A stretch of 64,000 nt of DNA from an uncultured Naasia sp. Lineage in GTDB: Bacteria; Actinomycetota; Actinomycetes; Actinomycetales; Microbacteriaceae. The position numbers and the translations under genes are program-made. Below, in pieces: positions 53,432 to 62,517 of the stretch; within the stretch, counting starts at the first letter, position 1, and each line of letters opens with the position of its first letter. Location: contig CAJYYA010000016.1 in the NCBI GenBank assembly GCA_913778905.1, forward strand, positions 310,001 through 374,000, in the 5' to 3' direction. Below the pieces are notes generated by a model that searched no databases, was not told the origin of the DNA, and saw only the letters and a list, made by a program, of their open reading frames with translations.

Positions 53432-54448
53432 TCAGTCGGCGAACGAGCTGGCGCGGACGATCAACGTCGGAGCCAGGACGACGTGCTCGTGCCGATGCTC
53501 CGGGTCGCCGACCTCGCTCATGAGCAGGTCGACCCCGATCTGCCCCATCTCTCGACCCGGCTGCGCAATGGTCGAGATGGGGATCGCGCTCTCCCGGACT
53601 GCGCTGTTGTTGTCGTATCCGATCACGGCGAGATCGTGGGGAATCCTGAGGGATGCCGACAGCGTCTGCACAAGCCCGAGCGCCAGGAGGTCGGTGGCGG
53701 CGAAGACGCCGTCCGGCCGCTGCGACGCGGGGCGGTCGAGGATGCGGGCCCCGGCCGCGCGACCGTCGGGGGCGTTGACGGCCGGGACGATGATCTCCTC
53801 GAGGGTCACGGCGCCGTTCGTCTCGGCGACGGCCCGCTCCGCCCCGAGACGGCGCTCCAAGAGCGGCTCGAGTCGGTCCGGACCACCGACGAATGCGAGT
53901 CGGCGCCGCCCCTCGTCGATCAGGTGACGGGCCGCGAGGTATCCGCCCTGCTCGTTGTCGACGACGATCGAGCACCCGTCCTCCACCGGCACGGCCACAT
54001 TGAGGAGCAGCACGGGGCGACCGTGCTTCCTCAGCCGGTGGGCGCTCTCGGGGGCGGCCTCGTAGGGGGCGAGCAGGATACCTGCGAAGCGCGCCTGGTC
54101 GAAGAGGTCGAGATAGGTCTCCTGCTTGGTGTAGTCGTTGTCGCTGTTCGCCAGCAGGAGCGTCATGCCTTTGGTCGCGGCCCCCTCCTCGGCGCCGCGC
54201 GCGATGTCCACGAAGAACGAGTTGCCGATGTCGGTCACGGCGAGGCCGAGGGTCGTGCTTCGGCCCATCGCCAGGGAGCGCGCCTGATTGTTGCGCACGA
54301 ATCCGAGCTCGTCGATTGCGCGGTGGACGCGTTCGAGAGTGGCCTCCGCCACCTTGTCGGGGTGGTTGAGGGCGTTGGAGACGGTCCCGATGGCGACTCC
54401 GGCACGCGCGGCCACGTCGCTCATGCTCGGCATGTTCTTGGTCGTCAT
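53432..54448 (-). CDS. LacI-family repressor of the rhamnoside importer/GH3 regulon
   Basis: A 338-residue LacI regulator. The HTH (about 7-33, SMSDVAARAGVAIGTVSNALNHP) has recognition-helix residues AIGTVSN, followed by the hinge helix (RNNQARSLAMGRST) and the effector domain (about 62-335). It is flanked by two operons that both carry TTGAAGCGCTTCAA and is divergent from GH3, so it is their likely repressor, with a rhamnoside-derived inducer (inference). ATG 54448 has GAGGAA upstream; a longer frame from 54511 would cover the divergent promoter. Confidence 0.88.
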   Translation of the reverse strand: MTTKNMPSMSDVAARAGVAIGTVSNALNHPDKVAEATLERVHRAIDELGFVRNNQARSLAMGRSTTLGLAVTDIGNSFFVDIARGAEEGAATKGMTLLLANSDNDYTKQETYLDLFDQARFAGILLAPYEAAPESAHRLRKHGRPVLLLNVAVPVEDGCSIVVDNEQGGYLAARHLIDEGRRRLAFVGGPDRLEPLLERRLGAERAVAETNGAVTLEEIIVPAVNAPDGRAAGARILDRPASQRPDGVFAATDLLALGLVQTLSASLRIPHDLAVIGYDNNSAVRESAIPISTIAQPGREMGQIGVDLLMSEVGDPEHRHEHVVLAPTLIVRASSFAD

Positions 54449-54504
54449 GGTTCCTCGTGCTCGCGGGGGCATCTTCAGCTTAGGGAATGCCGCCACATAA
54501 CCCG

Positions 54505-54550
54505 TTGACATGCTTCGGGGCTCTCCCTAGGTTAACTTGAAGCGCTTCAA
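54505..54550 (+). promoter_or_regulatory. Promoter and LacI-type operator of the GH3 gene
   Basis: TTGACA (54505-54510) and TAGGTT (54528-54533) with a 17-base spacer, then the perfect palindrome TTGAAGCGCTTCAA (54537-54550). Same architecture and operator as the importer operon at 47516-47564. Confidence 0.87.
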
Positions 54551-54615
54551 TACCCAACAGATGAGGCTCAGCGCCCAGGCCCTCATCACCACACCACGAG
54601 TCACACAGGAGTGAC

Positions 54616-57510
54616 ATGAACTCAATGAAGAGACCGACGCGAGGGCTGCTGGCCGGCATGCTCGCCCTCACCCTCGCGTCCGGCGGAACCGCGCTCGTCA
54701 CCCAGACCGCGTCCGCCGCTCCTGCCGTCGATCTGGCGGCCTGCCCCTGGATGGACACCACCCTCACGGCCGACGAGCGCGCCGATCTACTCCTCGACGC
54801 GAGTTCGCTCGGCCAGACCTACCGCTGGCTCAACGAGCAGGCCGCGAACACGCCCCAGCAGACGACCTTCTCCGGCGTGACCTACCCGGCCCAGGTCGAC
54901 TGCACGCCCACCATCGTCTACACCGACGGCCCCGACGGAGTCCGCTTCACGACCGGCGTCACCGCCTTCCCCGCGCAGATCGCGCTCGCGTCGACCTGGG
55001 ATTCCGATCTGGCCTTCGACAAGGGCGCCGCGCAGGCCGCCGAGGCGTGGGACAAGGGCAAGGCCGGCGTCCTCGGCCCCGGCATCGCGAGCGGGCGCAC
55101 GCCGCTGTCGGGTCGCACCTCCGAGTACCTCGGCGAGGATCCGCTGCTCATGGGCAAGCTGGGGGCGGCCAACACCCGCGGCCTGCGGGAGGGCGACCCC
55201 GACAAGCCGACCATGGCGGTGCTCAAGCACTATGTCGCGAACGAGCAGGAGACCTCCCGGTCGACCAGCTCGTCCAACATGGACGAGCGGACTCTCCGCG
55301 AGACGTACGACCTGCCGTTCGAGATCCTCATCGACGAGACCGAGCCAGCGGGCGTCATGTGCTCGTACAACCAGATCAACGGGGTGTACGGCTGCGAGAA
55401 CCCGCTGCTCACGACCAACCTGCGGGGTCTGATGGGCTTCGACGGATATGTGGTGTCCGACTTCGGAGCGGTGCACAGCACGGCGGAGGCCCTCAACGCC
55501 GGGCTCGATCAGGAGCTGAACCGCCCGATCTACTACACGCCGGCTCGCCTGGACGCCGCTCTCGCCGACGGGTCCATCACGCGCGACACGGTCGACACGG
55601 CCGCCTTCAAGGTCGTCTCGTCCTACATCCGCGCGGGACTCTTCGACAAGCCGGCACCGACGACACCCGTCGCGGACGCCTCGACCGCCGAGCACAAGGC
55701 GCTCGCCCGCACGATCGCCGAGGAGGGCTCCGTCCTCCTCAAGAACGACGGCCTCCTCCCCCTGGACCCGGCGGCCGGTGACACCATCGCCCTCATCGGC
55801 CCGACCGTGTCGACCACTCCCACGGGTGGAGTGAGCGCCACGTCGATCTGCAGCATGGCGTGGCCGTTCGGCAACCCCAACACCCTGACCTGCGAGGACG
55901 TCGTCGCGCCGGACGTCGCGTTCGCCGCTCGGGCCGCCCAGTCCGGGGCGACGATCGTCGTCGACAACGGCTCCGACCCCGCGGCCGCCGCCGCGACGGC
56001 AGCAGCGGCCGATGTCGCCATCGTGTTCGGCTACTACCGCTCCGGCGAGTTCAACGACATCCCGAGCCTCGACCTGGCGAACGGCGGCGACGCTCTCATC
56101 CAGGCGGTGGCCGCCGCCAACCCCAACACCGCGGTCGTCCTCGAGACGGGTAGCGCGGCAGCGATGCCGTGGCTCGACGAGGTCGGCGGAGTCCTGCAGG
56201 CCTGGTACCCGGGCGAGCAGCAGGGCCCGGCTCTCGCGGCGCTGCTCTGGGGGGACACCAACCCGTCGGGCAAGCTGCCGATGACGTTCCCCAAGTCGCT
56301 GGCCGACACCCCTACCCCCACGGCCGCCCAGTACCCGGGCATCGTCGACGGTGACGGGATCCGCCAGGTCGACTACAGCGAAGGCAAGGCGATCGGTCAC
56401 AAGTGGTACGACGAACAGGGCATCGATCCGCTGTTCGAGTTCGGCCACGGCCTGTCCTACACCAGCTTCGACTACTCGGATCTCGAGCTCTCGACCGCCC
56501 TGGTCAACGGCCGGGTCGTGACGACCGCGACGTTCACCGTGACCAACACGGGTGACGTCGCGGGCACCGAGACCCCGCAGGTCTACCTGACCATGCCGGA
56601 GTCGGCCGACGAGCCGGGCAAGCGCCTGGTCGGTTACGACCGGGTCACCCTCGAGCCGGGTGCCTCGCAACGCGTGACGGTCGAGGTCTCCTCGTCCGCC
56701 GCCGACCAGCCGTTCTCGGTCTGGGACGTCGACGCGGACGAGTGGCGGATCGTGGACGGCGAGTACACCGTCCAGGTCGGAACGTCGTCGCGCCAGCTGC
56801 CCCTGTCGGGTGCCGCCGTGGTGGACACCGCCGGCATCGCCCCCACCGTGACCGCCGCCGTCTCGCCGGCGACGCCCGACGGCGACGCCGGCTGGTACGT
56901 CTCCCCCGTCACCGTGACGGCCACGGCGACGGACGACGTCGATCCGGCGCCGGTCGTCGAGACGTCCCTCGACGGCGCCGACTGGGTCGCCGGAGCCACG
57001 GTGACAATCGACACCGACGGGGACCACACCCTGCGTGTCCGTGCTCGCGACGCCGCGGGGAACACATCCGTCGAGACCGCTCTCGACCTGCCGATCGACC
57101 GGACGACGCCTGAGGTCGCAGCGACTGCGGATCGCGAGGCCCGCACGATCGTCCTGAACGCGACCGACGCGACGTCGGGTGTCGCGTCGATCGAGTGGGC
57201 GCGCGCGGGCGGATCACCGCAGTGGCAGTCCTACTCGGGCCCCCTGACGGTGGCGACCGCGGGTGAGCGGATCGTGTTCCGCTCGACCGATGCGGCCGGC
57301 AACGTGAGTGCGGTCGCTGAGTTCGACTACGCCGCGGACGCGCCCGTCGCGCCCACTGGACCGGGCGCCGGCACCAGCACCGGCAACTCGGGAGATCTGG
57401 CATCCACGGGAGTCGACGCCAATGCGATCGGCGCCCTGGCACTCGGGCTACTGGCGGCCGGGGTGATCACCGGCCTCGTGCGTCGTCGTCGCCGCGGAGC
57501 CGCGATGTGA
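54616..57510 (+). CDS. Surface-anchored GH3 glycoside hydrolase
   Basis: A 964-residue exported glycosidase. Signal peptide (1-35, ending ASAAP). GH3 N-terminal domain with DGPDGVR, the KHYVANEQE motif and nucleophile Asp282 in VVSDFGAVHST. GH3 C-terminal domain (about 365-570), a fibronectin III-like domain (about 620-740), then Ig-like repeats (about 755-910, DDVDPAPVVETSLDGADW..., ending in AAGNVSAVAEFDYA). The C-terminus is a sorting signal: LASTG (928-932), a hydrophobic stretch and RRRRR, fitting sortase E (LAxTG). It would cut beta-glycosidic links outside the cell and feed the importer. Operator as for the importer operon. Confidence 0.9.
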   Translation: MNSMKRPTRGLLAGMLALTLASGGTALVTQTASAAPAVDLAACPWMDTTLTADERADLLLDASSLGQTYRWLNEQAANTPQQTTFSGVTYPAQVDCTPTIVYTDGPDGVRFTTGVTAFPAQIALASTWDSDLAFDKGAAQAAEAWDKGKAGVLGPGIASGRTPLSGRTSEYLGEDPLLMGKLGAANTRGLREGDPDKPTMAVLKHYVANEQETSRSTSSSNMDERTLRETYDLPFEILIDETEPAGVMCSYNQINGVYGCENPLLTTNLRGLMGFDGYVVSDFGAVHSTAEALNAGLDQELNRPIYYTPARLDAALADGSITRDTVDTAAFKVVSSYIRAGLFDKPAPTTPVADASTAEHKALARTIAEEGSVLLKNDGLLPLDPAAGDTIALIGPTVSTTPTGGVSATSICSMAWPFGNPNTLTCEDVVAPDVAFAARAAQSGATIVVDNGSDPAAAAATAAAADVAIVFGYYRSGEFNDIPSLDLANGGDALIQAVAAANPNTAVVLETGSAAAMPWLDEVGGVLQAWYPGEQQGPALAALLWGDTNPSGKLPMTFPKSLADTPTPTAAQYPGIVDGDGIRQVDYSEGKAIGHKWYDEQGIDPLFEFGHGLSYTSFDYSDLELSTALVNGRVVTTATFTVTNTGDVAGTETPQVYLTMPESADEPGKRLVGYDRVTLEPGASQRVTVEVSSSAADQPFSVWDVDADEWRIVDGEYTVQVGTSSRQLPLSGAAVVDTAGIAPTVTAAVSPATPDGDAGWYVSPVTVTATATDDVDPAPVVETSLDGADWVAGATVTIDTDGDHTLRVRARDAAGNTSVETALDLPIDRTTPEVAATADREARTIVLNATDATSGVASIEWARAGGSPQWQSYSGPLTVATAGERIVFRSTDAAGNVSAVAEFDYAADAPVAPTGPGAGTSTGNSGDLASTGVDANAIGALALGLLAAGVITGLVRRRRRGAAM

Positions 57511-57551
57511 TCCGTCGCGGGACGGACCTGGATTGTCCCGCCTTATGAACA

Positions 57552-57590
57552 GGAGCGGGCTCTCTCATCGCGAGGGAGCCCGCTCCTCGT
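57552..57590 (+). terminator. Rho-independent terminator after the GH3 gene
   Basis: An 11-bp perfect stem (57552-57562 with 57576-57586) with a 13-base loop, followed by TCGTC. There is only a short T content, so efficiency is uncertain; position fits the end of the GH3 transcript. Confidence 0.65.
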
Positions 57591-57630
57591 CATCACAGGG
57601 AAGGCGGGAGCGCGTGACTAGACTCTCGGT

Positions 57631-57644
57631 CTGAATCGATTCAG
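57631..57644. promoter_or_regulatory. LacI-type operator before rhaM
   Basis: Perfect 14-bp palindrome CTGAATCGATTCAG, 39 bp before rhaM, just after a possible -10 TAGACT (57619-57624). A near copy occurs before rhaI (59195-59208). Likely bound by the LacI encoded at 58095-59117. Confidence 0.82.
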
Positions 57645-57683
57645 TACTCGATCGGTTCATGCAATGACGCAGAGGAGACCCCC

Positions 57684-58037
57684 ATGGCCGAGACCGCCCC
57701 CGCCGACCGCGCGTGTTTCCTCCTCCGGGTGCGACCCGAGCTGATGGGCGAATACGTCGAGCGGCACCGAGCGGTCTGGCCGGAGATGCTCAAGGCCCTC
57801 GAGGAGACCGGATGGCGTAACTACTCGCTATTCCTCGGCGAGGACGGGCTCCTCGTCGGCTACGTCGAGTGCGACGACTTCCTGGCCGTGCAGGAGCGAA
57901 TGAACGCTCATCCGATCAACGAACGCTGGCAGACCGAGATGGCGCCGTTCTTCACAGCCGACGCGTCGACACCGCTCAGCGGTCTTCTTCGACTCCGCGA
58001 GGTGTTCAATCTCGAAGACCAACTCGCCCGTCTGTGA
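57684..58037 (+). CDS. rhaM: L-rhamnose mutarotase
   Basis: Interconverts alpha and beta L-rhamnose so the isomerase can use both anomers. The 117-residue protein has the RhaM pattern: RVRPELMGEYVERHRAVWPEML near the N-terminus (His in the RHR motif, general acid-base) and the dimeric ferredoxin-like fold ending FTADASTPLSGLLRLREVF. First gene of the rhamnose catabolic region, followed 57 nt later by the LacI gene. Confidence 0.92.
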   Translation: MAETAPADRACFLLRVRPELMGEYVERHRAVWPEMLKALEETGWRNYSLFLGEDGLLVGYVECDDFLAVQERMNAHPINERWQTEMAPFFTADASTPLSGLLRLREVFNLEDQLARL

Positions 58038-58094
58038 TGGACGGCCTGCCATGATCGGCGGGAGGCGTATCGCGCCCCTTCGGAGAGGAGCCCT

Positions 58095-59117
58095 ATGAGC
58101 GTGGCGAGCATCCGGGATGTTGCGGCCGCGGCCGGCGTCTCGGTCGGCACGGTCTCCAACGTGCTCAATCGCCCGCAGTCCGTGCCCGAGAAGACGTTCG
58201 CCCGGGTGCAGGACGCGATTCGCGAGCTGGGGTACGTCCGCAACGATGCGGCCCGTCAACTCCGCGCCGGCCGGAGCACGACCGTGGGCCTCATCGTGCT
58301 CGACGCCCGCAACCCCTTCTTCACCGACGTGGCTCGCGGCTCCGAGGACGAGGCGTCGTCGCACGGTGTCAGTGTCATCCTCGGTAACAGCGACGAGAGC
58401 GCGACAAGGGAGGCGCGCTATCTCGACCTCTTCGAGGAACAGCGGGTCCGGGGAGTGCTCATCTCCCCGCTCGGCGAGGACGAGGAGCGCCTGCAGCGGT
58501 TGCGCGCGAACGGCACGCCCGTCGTGCTCGTCGACCGGTCGAGCGTCGACACCAAGCTCAGCTCGGTCGCCGTCGACGACGTCGCGGGCGGTCGGATCGC
58601 TGTCGAACACCTCATCGAGGTGGGTCGCCGCCGGATCGCCTTCGTCGGCGGGCCGGTCACGATCCGCCAGGTCTCCGACCGACTGCACGGCGCCCGCGAG
58701 GTCGTCGCCGAGAACCCCGGGGTCGACCTGGAGGTCATCGAGACCACGGCCTTGACAGTGCTGGAGGGGCGCCGGGTGGGACACGGCCTCCTCGAGAAGT
58801 CCCCCGCCGAGCGCCCCGACGCCATCTTCGCCGCGAACGACCTGGTCGCCTTCGGGCTGCTTCAGGGCCTCATGATGATCGGCTCTCTCAAGGTCCCTCA
58901 GGACATCGCCCTCATCGGATACGACGACATCGACTTTGCGTCGGCCGCGGTCGTGCCTCTCAGCTCGGTGCGCCAGCCGAGTCAGGAGATCGGCAGCTCG
59001 GCCCTGCGGATTCTGCTCGAGGAGGCCGACGACGCGGATCTCCCGCCGCGGCGGATCGTCTTCACACCCGAGCTCATCGCCCGCGCTTCGACCACCGGGG
59101 CCGACCACCCGGCCTGA
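58095..59117 (+). CDS. LacI-family regulator of rhamnose catabolism
   Basis: A 340-residue LacI regulator. HTH at about 6-32 (SIRDVAAAAGVSVGTVSNVLNRP, recognition residues SVGTVSN), a hinge helix with ARQLRAGRSTT, and the effector domain following. It lies between rhaM and rhaI, both preceded by TGAAnCGATTCA-type palindromes, so it is their likely repressor, with L-rhamnose or a derivative as effector (inference). Confidence 0.88.
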   Translation: MSVASIRDVAAAAGVSVGTVSNVLNRPQSVPEKTFARVQDAIRELGYVRNDAARQLRAGRSTTVGLIVLDARNPFFTDVARGSEDEASSHGVSVILGNSDESATREARYLDLFEEQRVRGVLISPLGEDEERLQRLRANGTPVVLVDRSSVDTKLSSVAVDDVAGGRIAVEHLIEVGRRRIAFVGGPVTIRQVSDRLHGAREVVAENPGVDLEVIETTALTVLEGRRVGHGLLEKSPAERPDAIFAANDLVAFGLLQGLMMIGSLKVPQDIALIGYDDIDFASAAVVPLSSVRQPSQEIGSSALRILLEEADDADLPPRRIVFTPELIARASTTGADHPA

Positions 59118-59194
59118 GCGCCTCCGGCTCGCAAGACGCCGATCGAGATCGGAGGGTGCATTCCCCTCGATCCCCTGCTACCGTCACCTCATAA

Positions 59195-59208
59195 CTGAAA
59201 CGATTCAT
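59195..59208. promoter_or_regulatory. LacI-type operator before rhaI
   Basis: CTGAAACGATTCAT, a 14-bp near palindrome that matches the rhaM operator in 12 of 14 bases. It ends 36 bp before the rhaI start. Confidence 0.75.
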
Positions 59209-59244
59209 TTGCTGGATTGTCGACCGACCGGAAAGACCACTTCA

Positions 59245-60408
59245 ATGACGAATCTCGCTCCCGTCGCCGCGCAGCTTGAGGCGCAGGCCATCGAGCTGCC
59301 CTCCTGGGCCTTCGGAAACTCCGGCACCCGCTTCAAGGTGTTCGGCACGCCCGGCACCCCGCGCGACCCGTTCGAGAAGATCTCGGACGCCGCGCAGGTG
59401 CACAAGCACACCGGCCTCGCGCCCACCGTGGCCCTGCACATCCCGTGGGACCTCGTCGACGACTACAGCGCACTCCGCGCTCACGCCGAGAACGAGGGCG
59501 TCTCTCTCGGAACGGTGAACTCGAACACCTTCCAGGACGACGCCTACAAGTTCGGCAGCCTGACCCACGTCGACGCGGCCGTGCGCCGCAAGGCGATCGA
59601 CCACCACTTCGCCTGCATCGACGTCATGGACGAGACCGGATCTCGGGATCTCAAGATCTGGCTCGCCGACGGAACCAACTACCCGGGCCAGGGCGACATG
59701 CGCGGCCGACAGGACCGTTTGTCCGAGTCGCTGAGCGAGATCTACGCCCGCCTCGGCGACGAGCAGCGCATGGTGCTCGAATACAAGTTCTTCGAGCCCG
59801 CGTTCTATCACACCGACGTTCCCGACTGGGGAACCTCCTACGCCCAGGTCGTCGCGCTCGGTGACAAGGCCTCGGTCTGCCTCGACACCGGTCACCACGC
59901 CCCCGGTACGAACATCGAGTTCATCGTGATGCAGCTGCTCCGCCTCGGGAAGCTCGGCTCGTTCGACTTCAACTCGCGCTTCTACGCCGACGACGACCTC
60001 ATCGTGGGCGCCGCGGATCCGTTCCAGCTCTTCCGCATCCTCTTCGAGGTCGTCCGCGGCGGTGGCCTGAACAACCCCGACGTCGCCTTCATGCTCGACC
60101 AGTGCCACAACGTCGAGGACAAGATCCCCGGCCAGATCCGCAGCGTGCTGAACGTGCAGGAGATGACGGCGCGCGCCCTGCTCGTGGACCGTGAGGCGCT
60201 CGACGCCGCGCAAGCCGCCGGTGACGTGCTCGCCGCCAACGCGATCCTCATGGACGGCTTCTACACGGACGTCCGCCCCGCCCTCGCCGAGTGGCGTGAG
60301 TCGCGCGGCCTGCCCGCGGATCCGATGGCCGCCTACGCCGCCTCGGGCTACCAGACGACCATCGCCGAGAGCCGCGTCGGCGGCGTCCAGGCGGGGTGGG
60401 GAGCGTAA
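59245..60408 (+). CDS. rhaI: L-rhamnose isomerase
   Basis: Converts L-rhamnose to L-rhamnulose. A 387-residue metal-dependent TIM-barrel isomerase of the Gram-positive/Pseudomonas RhaI group, not the E. coli RhaA type. Metal and active-site blocks include LDTGHHAPGTNIEF, DFNSRFYADDDLIVG and FMLDQCHNVEDKIPGQIRSV. ATG 59245 is chosen; an upstream open frame covers the LacI gene in another frame. Followed by rhaD (58 nt) and rhaB in one operon. Confidence 0.93.
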   Translation: MTNLAPVAAQLEAQAIELPSWAFGNSGTRFKVFGTPGTPRDPFEKISDAAQVHKHTGLAPTVALHIPWDLVDDYSALRAHAENEGVSLGTVNSNTFQDDAYKFGSLTHVDAAVRRKAIDHHFACIDVMDETGSRDLKIWLADGTNYPGQGDMRGRQDRLSESLSEIYARLGDEQRMVLEYKFFEPAFYHTDVPDWGTSYAQVVALGDKASVCLDTGHHAPGTNIEFIVMQLLRLGKLGSFDFNSRFYADDDLIVGAADPFQLFRILFEVVRGGGLNNPDVAFMLDQCHNVEDKIPGQIRSVLNVQEMTARALLVDREALDAAQAAGDVLAANAILMDGFYTDVRPALAEWRESRGLPADPMAAYAASGYQTTIAESRVGGVQAGWGA

Positions 60409-60466
60409 GGCAGCGCCTGTCGACTCCCTCACCTTGACACTTCTCACTCGCACTGGAGACATCAGC

Positions 60467-62503
60467 ATGACCAACCCGACCGTCGAGGCGCTCATCGGCC
60501 GCTCGAACCGACTCGGATCCGACCCGCGCATCACCAACTACGCGGGCGGCAACACCTCGGCGAAGGGCGTCGACACCGACCCCGTGACGGGCGAGGAGGT
60601 CGAGCTCCTCTGGGTCAAGGGCTCGGGCGGTGACCTCGGCACGCTGAAGGAGCAGGGCCTCGCGGTGCTGCGCCTCGACCGTCTGCTCGCGATGAAGAAG
60701 GTGTACCCGGGTGTCGAGCGCGAGGACGAGATGGTCGCGGCCTTCGACTTCGCCCTGCACGGCAAGGGTGGCGCCGCTCCGTCGATCGACACGGCCATGC
60801 ACGGTCTCGTCGACGCGGCGCACGTCGATCACCTGCACCCCGACTCGGGTATCGCGATTGCGACGGCCGCCGACGGTGAGAAGCTCACGGCCGAGATCTT
60901 CGGCGGCAAGGTGGTGTGGGTCGACTGGCGTCGCCCCGGCTTCCAGCTCGGTCTCGACATCGCCGCGGTCAAGGAGGAGAACCCCGAGGCGATCGGCGTC
61001 ATCCTGGGCGGCCACGGCATCTCCGCCTGGGGCGACACGAGCGACGAGGCCGAGGCCAACTCGCGCTGGATCATCGACACCGCCGAGGCGTACATCGCCT
61101 CGAACGGGCGGACGGATCCCTTCGGCGCGCTGCTGGACGGCTACGGTCCCCTCGAAGCGGACGAGCGTCGCGCCCGTGCCGCCGCCCTCGCACCCACGAT
61201 CCGCGGTCTCGCCTCGCACGATCGGCCCATGGTCGGTCACTTCACCGACGACGAGCGCGTTCTCGACTTCCTCGCCCGCGCCGAGCACCCGCGTCTCGCC
61301 GCCCTGGGCACGAGCTGCCCCGATCACTTCCTGCGCACCAAGGTCAAGCCGATGGTGCTCGACCTGCCCACGTCGGCGACCCTCGACGAGCAGGTCGCGC
61401 GCCTGACCGAGCTGCACGAGGCCTACCGCGCCGACTACCAGGCCTACTACGACGCTCACGCGACGGCGGAGTCTCCCGCCATCCGCGGCGCGGACCCGCT
61501 CATCGTGCTCGTGCCCGGCGTCGGCATGTTCAGCTACGGCGCGAACAAGCAGACCGCCCGTGTCGCGGGTGAGTTCTACCTCAACGCGATCAACGTGATG
61601 CGCGGCGCCGAGGCGCTCTCGACCTACTCCCCCATCTCGGACGAGGAGAAGTTCCGCATCGAGTACTGGGCGCTCGAAGAGGCCAAGCTCCAGCGGATGC
61701 CGAAGCCGAAGTCGCACGCCACCCGCATCGCGCTCGTCACCGGCGCCGCGTCCGGCATCGGCAAGGCCATCGCGACGCGTCTCGCGGCGGAAGGCGCCTG
61801 CGTCGTCATCGCCGATCTCGACCTCGCGAAGGCGCAGGCGGCCGCAGCCGAGCTCGGTGGCACGGACGTCGCCATCGGCGTGCAGGCCAACGTCACGGAT
61901 GCCGCCCAGGTGCGCGCCGCGATCGACGAGGCCGTGCTGGCCTTCGGCGGTCTCGACCTCGTCGTCAACAACGCGGGTCTGTCGCTCTCGAAGTCGCTCC
62001 TCGACACCACCGAAGCCGACTGGGATCTGCAGCACGACGTGATGGCGAAGGGCTCGTTCCTCGTCTCGCAGGCCGCGGCCCGGGTGCTCATCGCCCAGCG
62101 TCTCGGCGGCGACGTCATCTACATCTCGTCGAAGAACTCGGTCTTCGCGGGCCCGAACAACATCGCCTACTCGGCGACGAAGGCCGACCAGGCGCACCAG
62201 GTGCGACTGCTCGCCGTCGAGCTCGGCGAGCACGGTGTGAAGGTCAACGGCATCAACCCCGACGGCGTCGTGCGCGGATCCGGCATCTTCGCGGGCGGCT
62301 GGGGGGCCAACCGCGCGAAGACCTATGGCATCGAGGAGGACGATCTGGGCAAGTTCTACGCGCAGCGCACGATCCTGAAGCGCGAGGTGCTGCCCGAGAA
62401 CGTCGCCAACGCCGTGGCCGTGCTCACCGGTCCCGACCTCAGCCACACGACGGGCCTGCACATCCCCGTCGACGCGGGGGTCGCCGCGGCCTTCCTGCGC
62501 TGA
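60467..62503 (+). CDS. rhaD: Bifunctional rhamnulose-1-phosphate aldolase/short-chain dehydrogenase
   Basis: A 678-residue fusion. The N-terminal class II aldolase/adducin-like domain (about 1-400, with NYAGGNTSAKG, DHLHPDSGIAIA and GHGISAWG carrying the metal-binding His) splits rhamnulose 1-phosphate into dihydroxyacetone phosphate and L-lactaldehyde. The C-terminal SDR domain (about 420-678, with LVTGAASGIG, NNAG and YSATKADQAHQ) acts on lactaldehyde, likely to lactate as in the B. subtilis RhaEW enzyme. This combined form is typical of Gram-positive rhamnose loci. ATG 60467 is used; a longer frame overlaps rhaI. Confidence 0.93.
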   Translation: MTNPTVEALIGRSNRLGSDPRITNYAGGNTSAKGVDTDPVTGEEVELLWVKGSGGDLGTLKEQGLAVLRLDRLLAMKKVYPGVEREDEMVAAFDFALHGKGGAAPSIDTAMHGLVDAAHVDHLHPDSGIAIATAADGEKLTAEIFGGKVVWVDWRRPGFQLGLDIAAVKEENPEAIGVILGGHGISAWGDTSDEAEANSRWIIDTAEAYIASNGRTDPFGALLDGYGPLEADERRARAAALAPTIRGLASHDRPMVGHFTDDERVLDFLARAEHPRLAALGTSCPDHFLRTKVKPMVLDLPTSATLDEQVARLTELHEAYRADYQAYYDAHATAESPAIRGADPLIVLVPGVGMFSYGANKQTARVAGEFYLNAINVMRGAEALSTYSPISDEEKFRIEYWALEEAKLQRMPKPKSHATRIALVTGAASGIGKAIATRLAAEGACVVIADLDLAKAQAAAAELGGTDVAIGVQANVTDAAQVRAAIDEAVLAFGGLDLVVNNAGLSLSKSLLDTTEADWDLQHDVMAKGSFLVSQAAARVLIAQRLGGDVIYISSKNSVFAGPNNIAYSATKADQAHQVRLLAVELGEHGVKVNGINPDGVVRGSGIFAGGWGANRAKTYGIEEDDLGKFYAQRTILKREVLPENVANAVAVLTGPDLSHTTGLHIPVDAGVAAAFLR

Positions 62504-62517
62504 TCGGCAGCCGATTC

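Noticed and set aside
54787-57027. A 746-codon open frame on the minus strand, antisense to the GH3 gene
   Set aside because: Long antisense frames are common in high-GC DNA. The plus strand encodes a full GH3 protein with catalytic motifs, signal peptide and anchor, and the antisense product is Arg/Gly/Val-rich with no family pattern.
60248-62461. A 737-codon minus-strand frame across rhaD
   Set aside because: It mirrors the codon structure of rhaD, which has clear aldolase and dehydrogenase motifs; no start region or family support.
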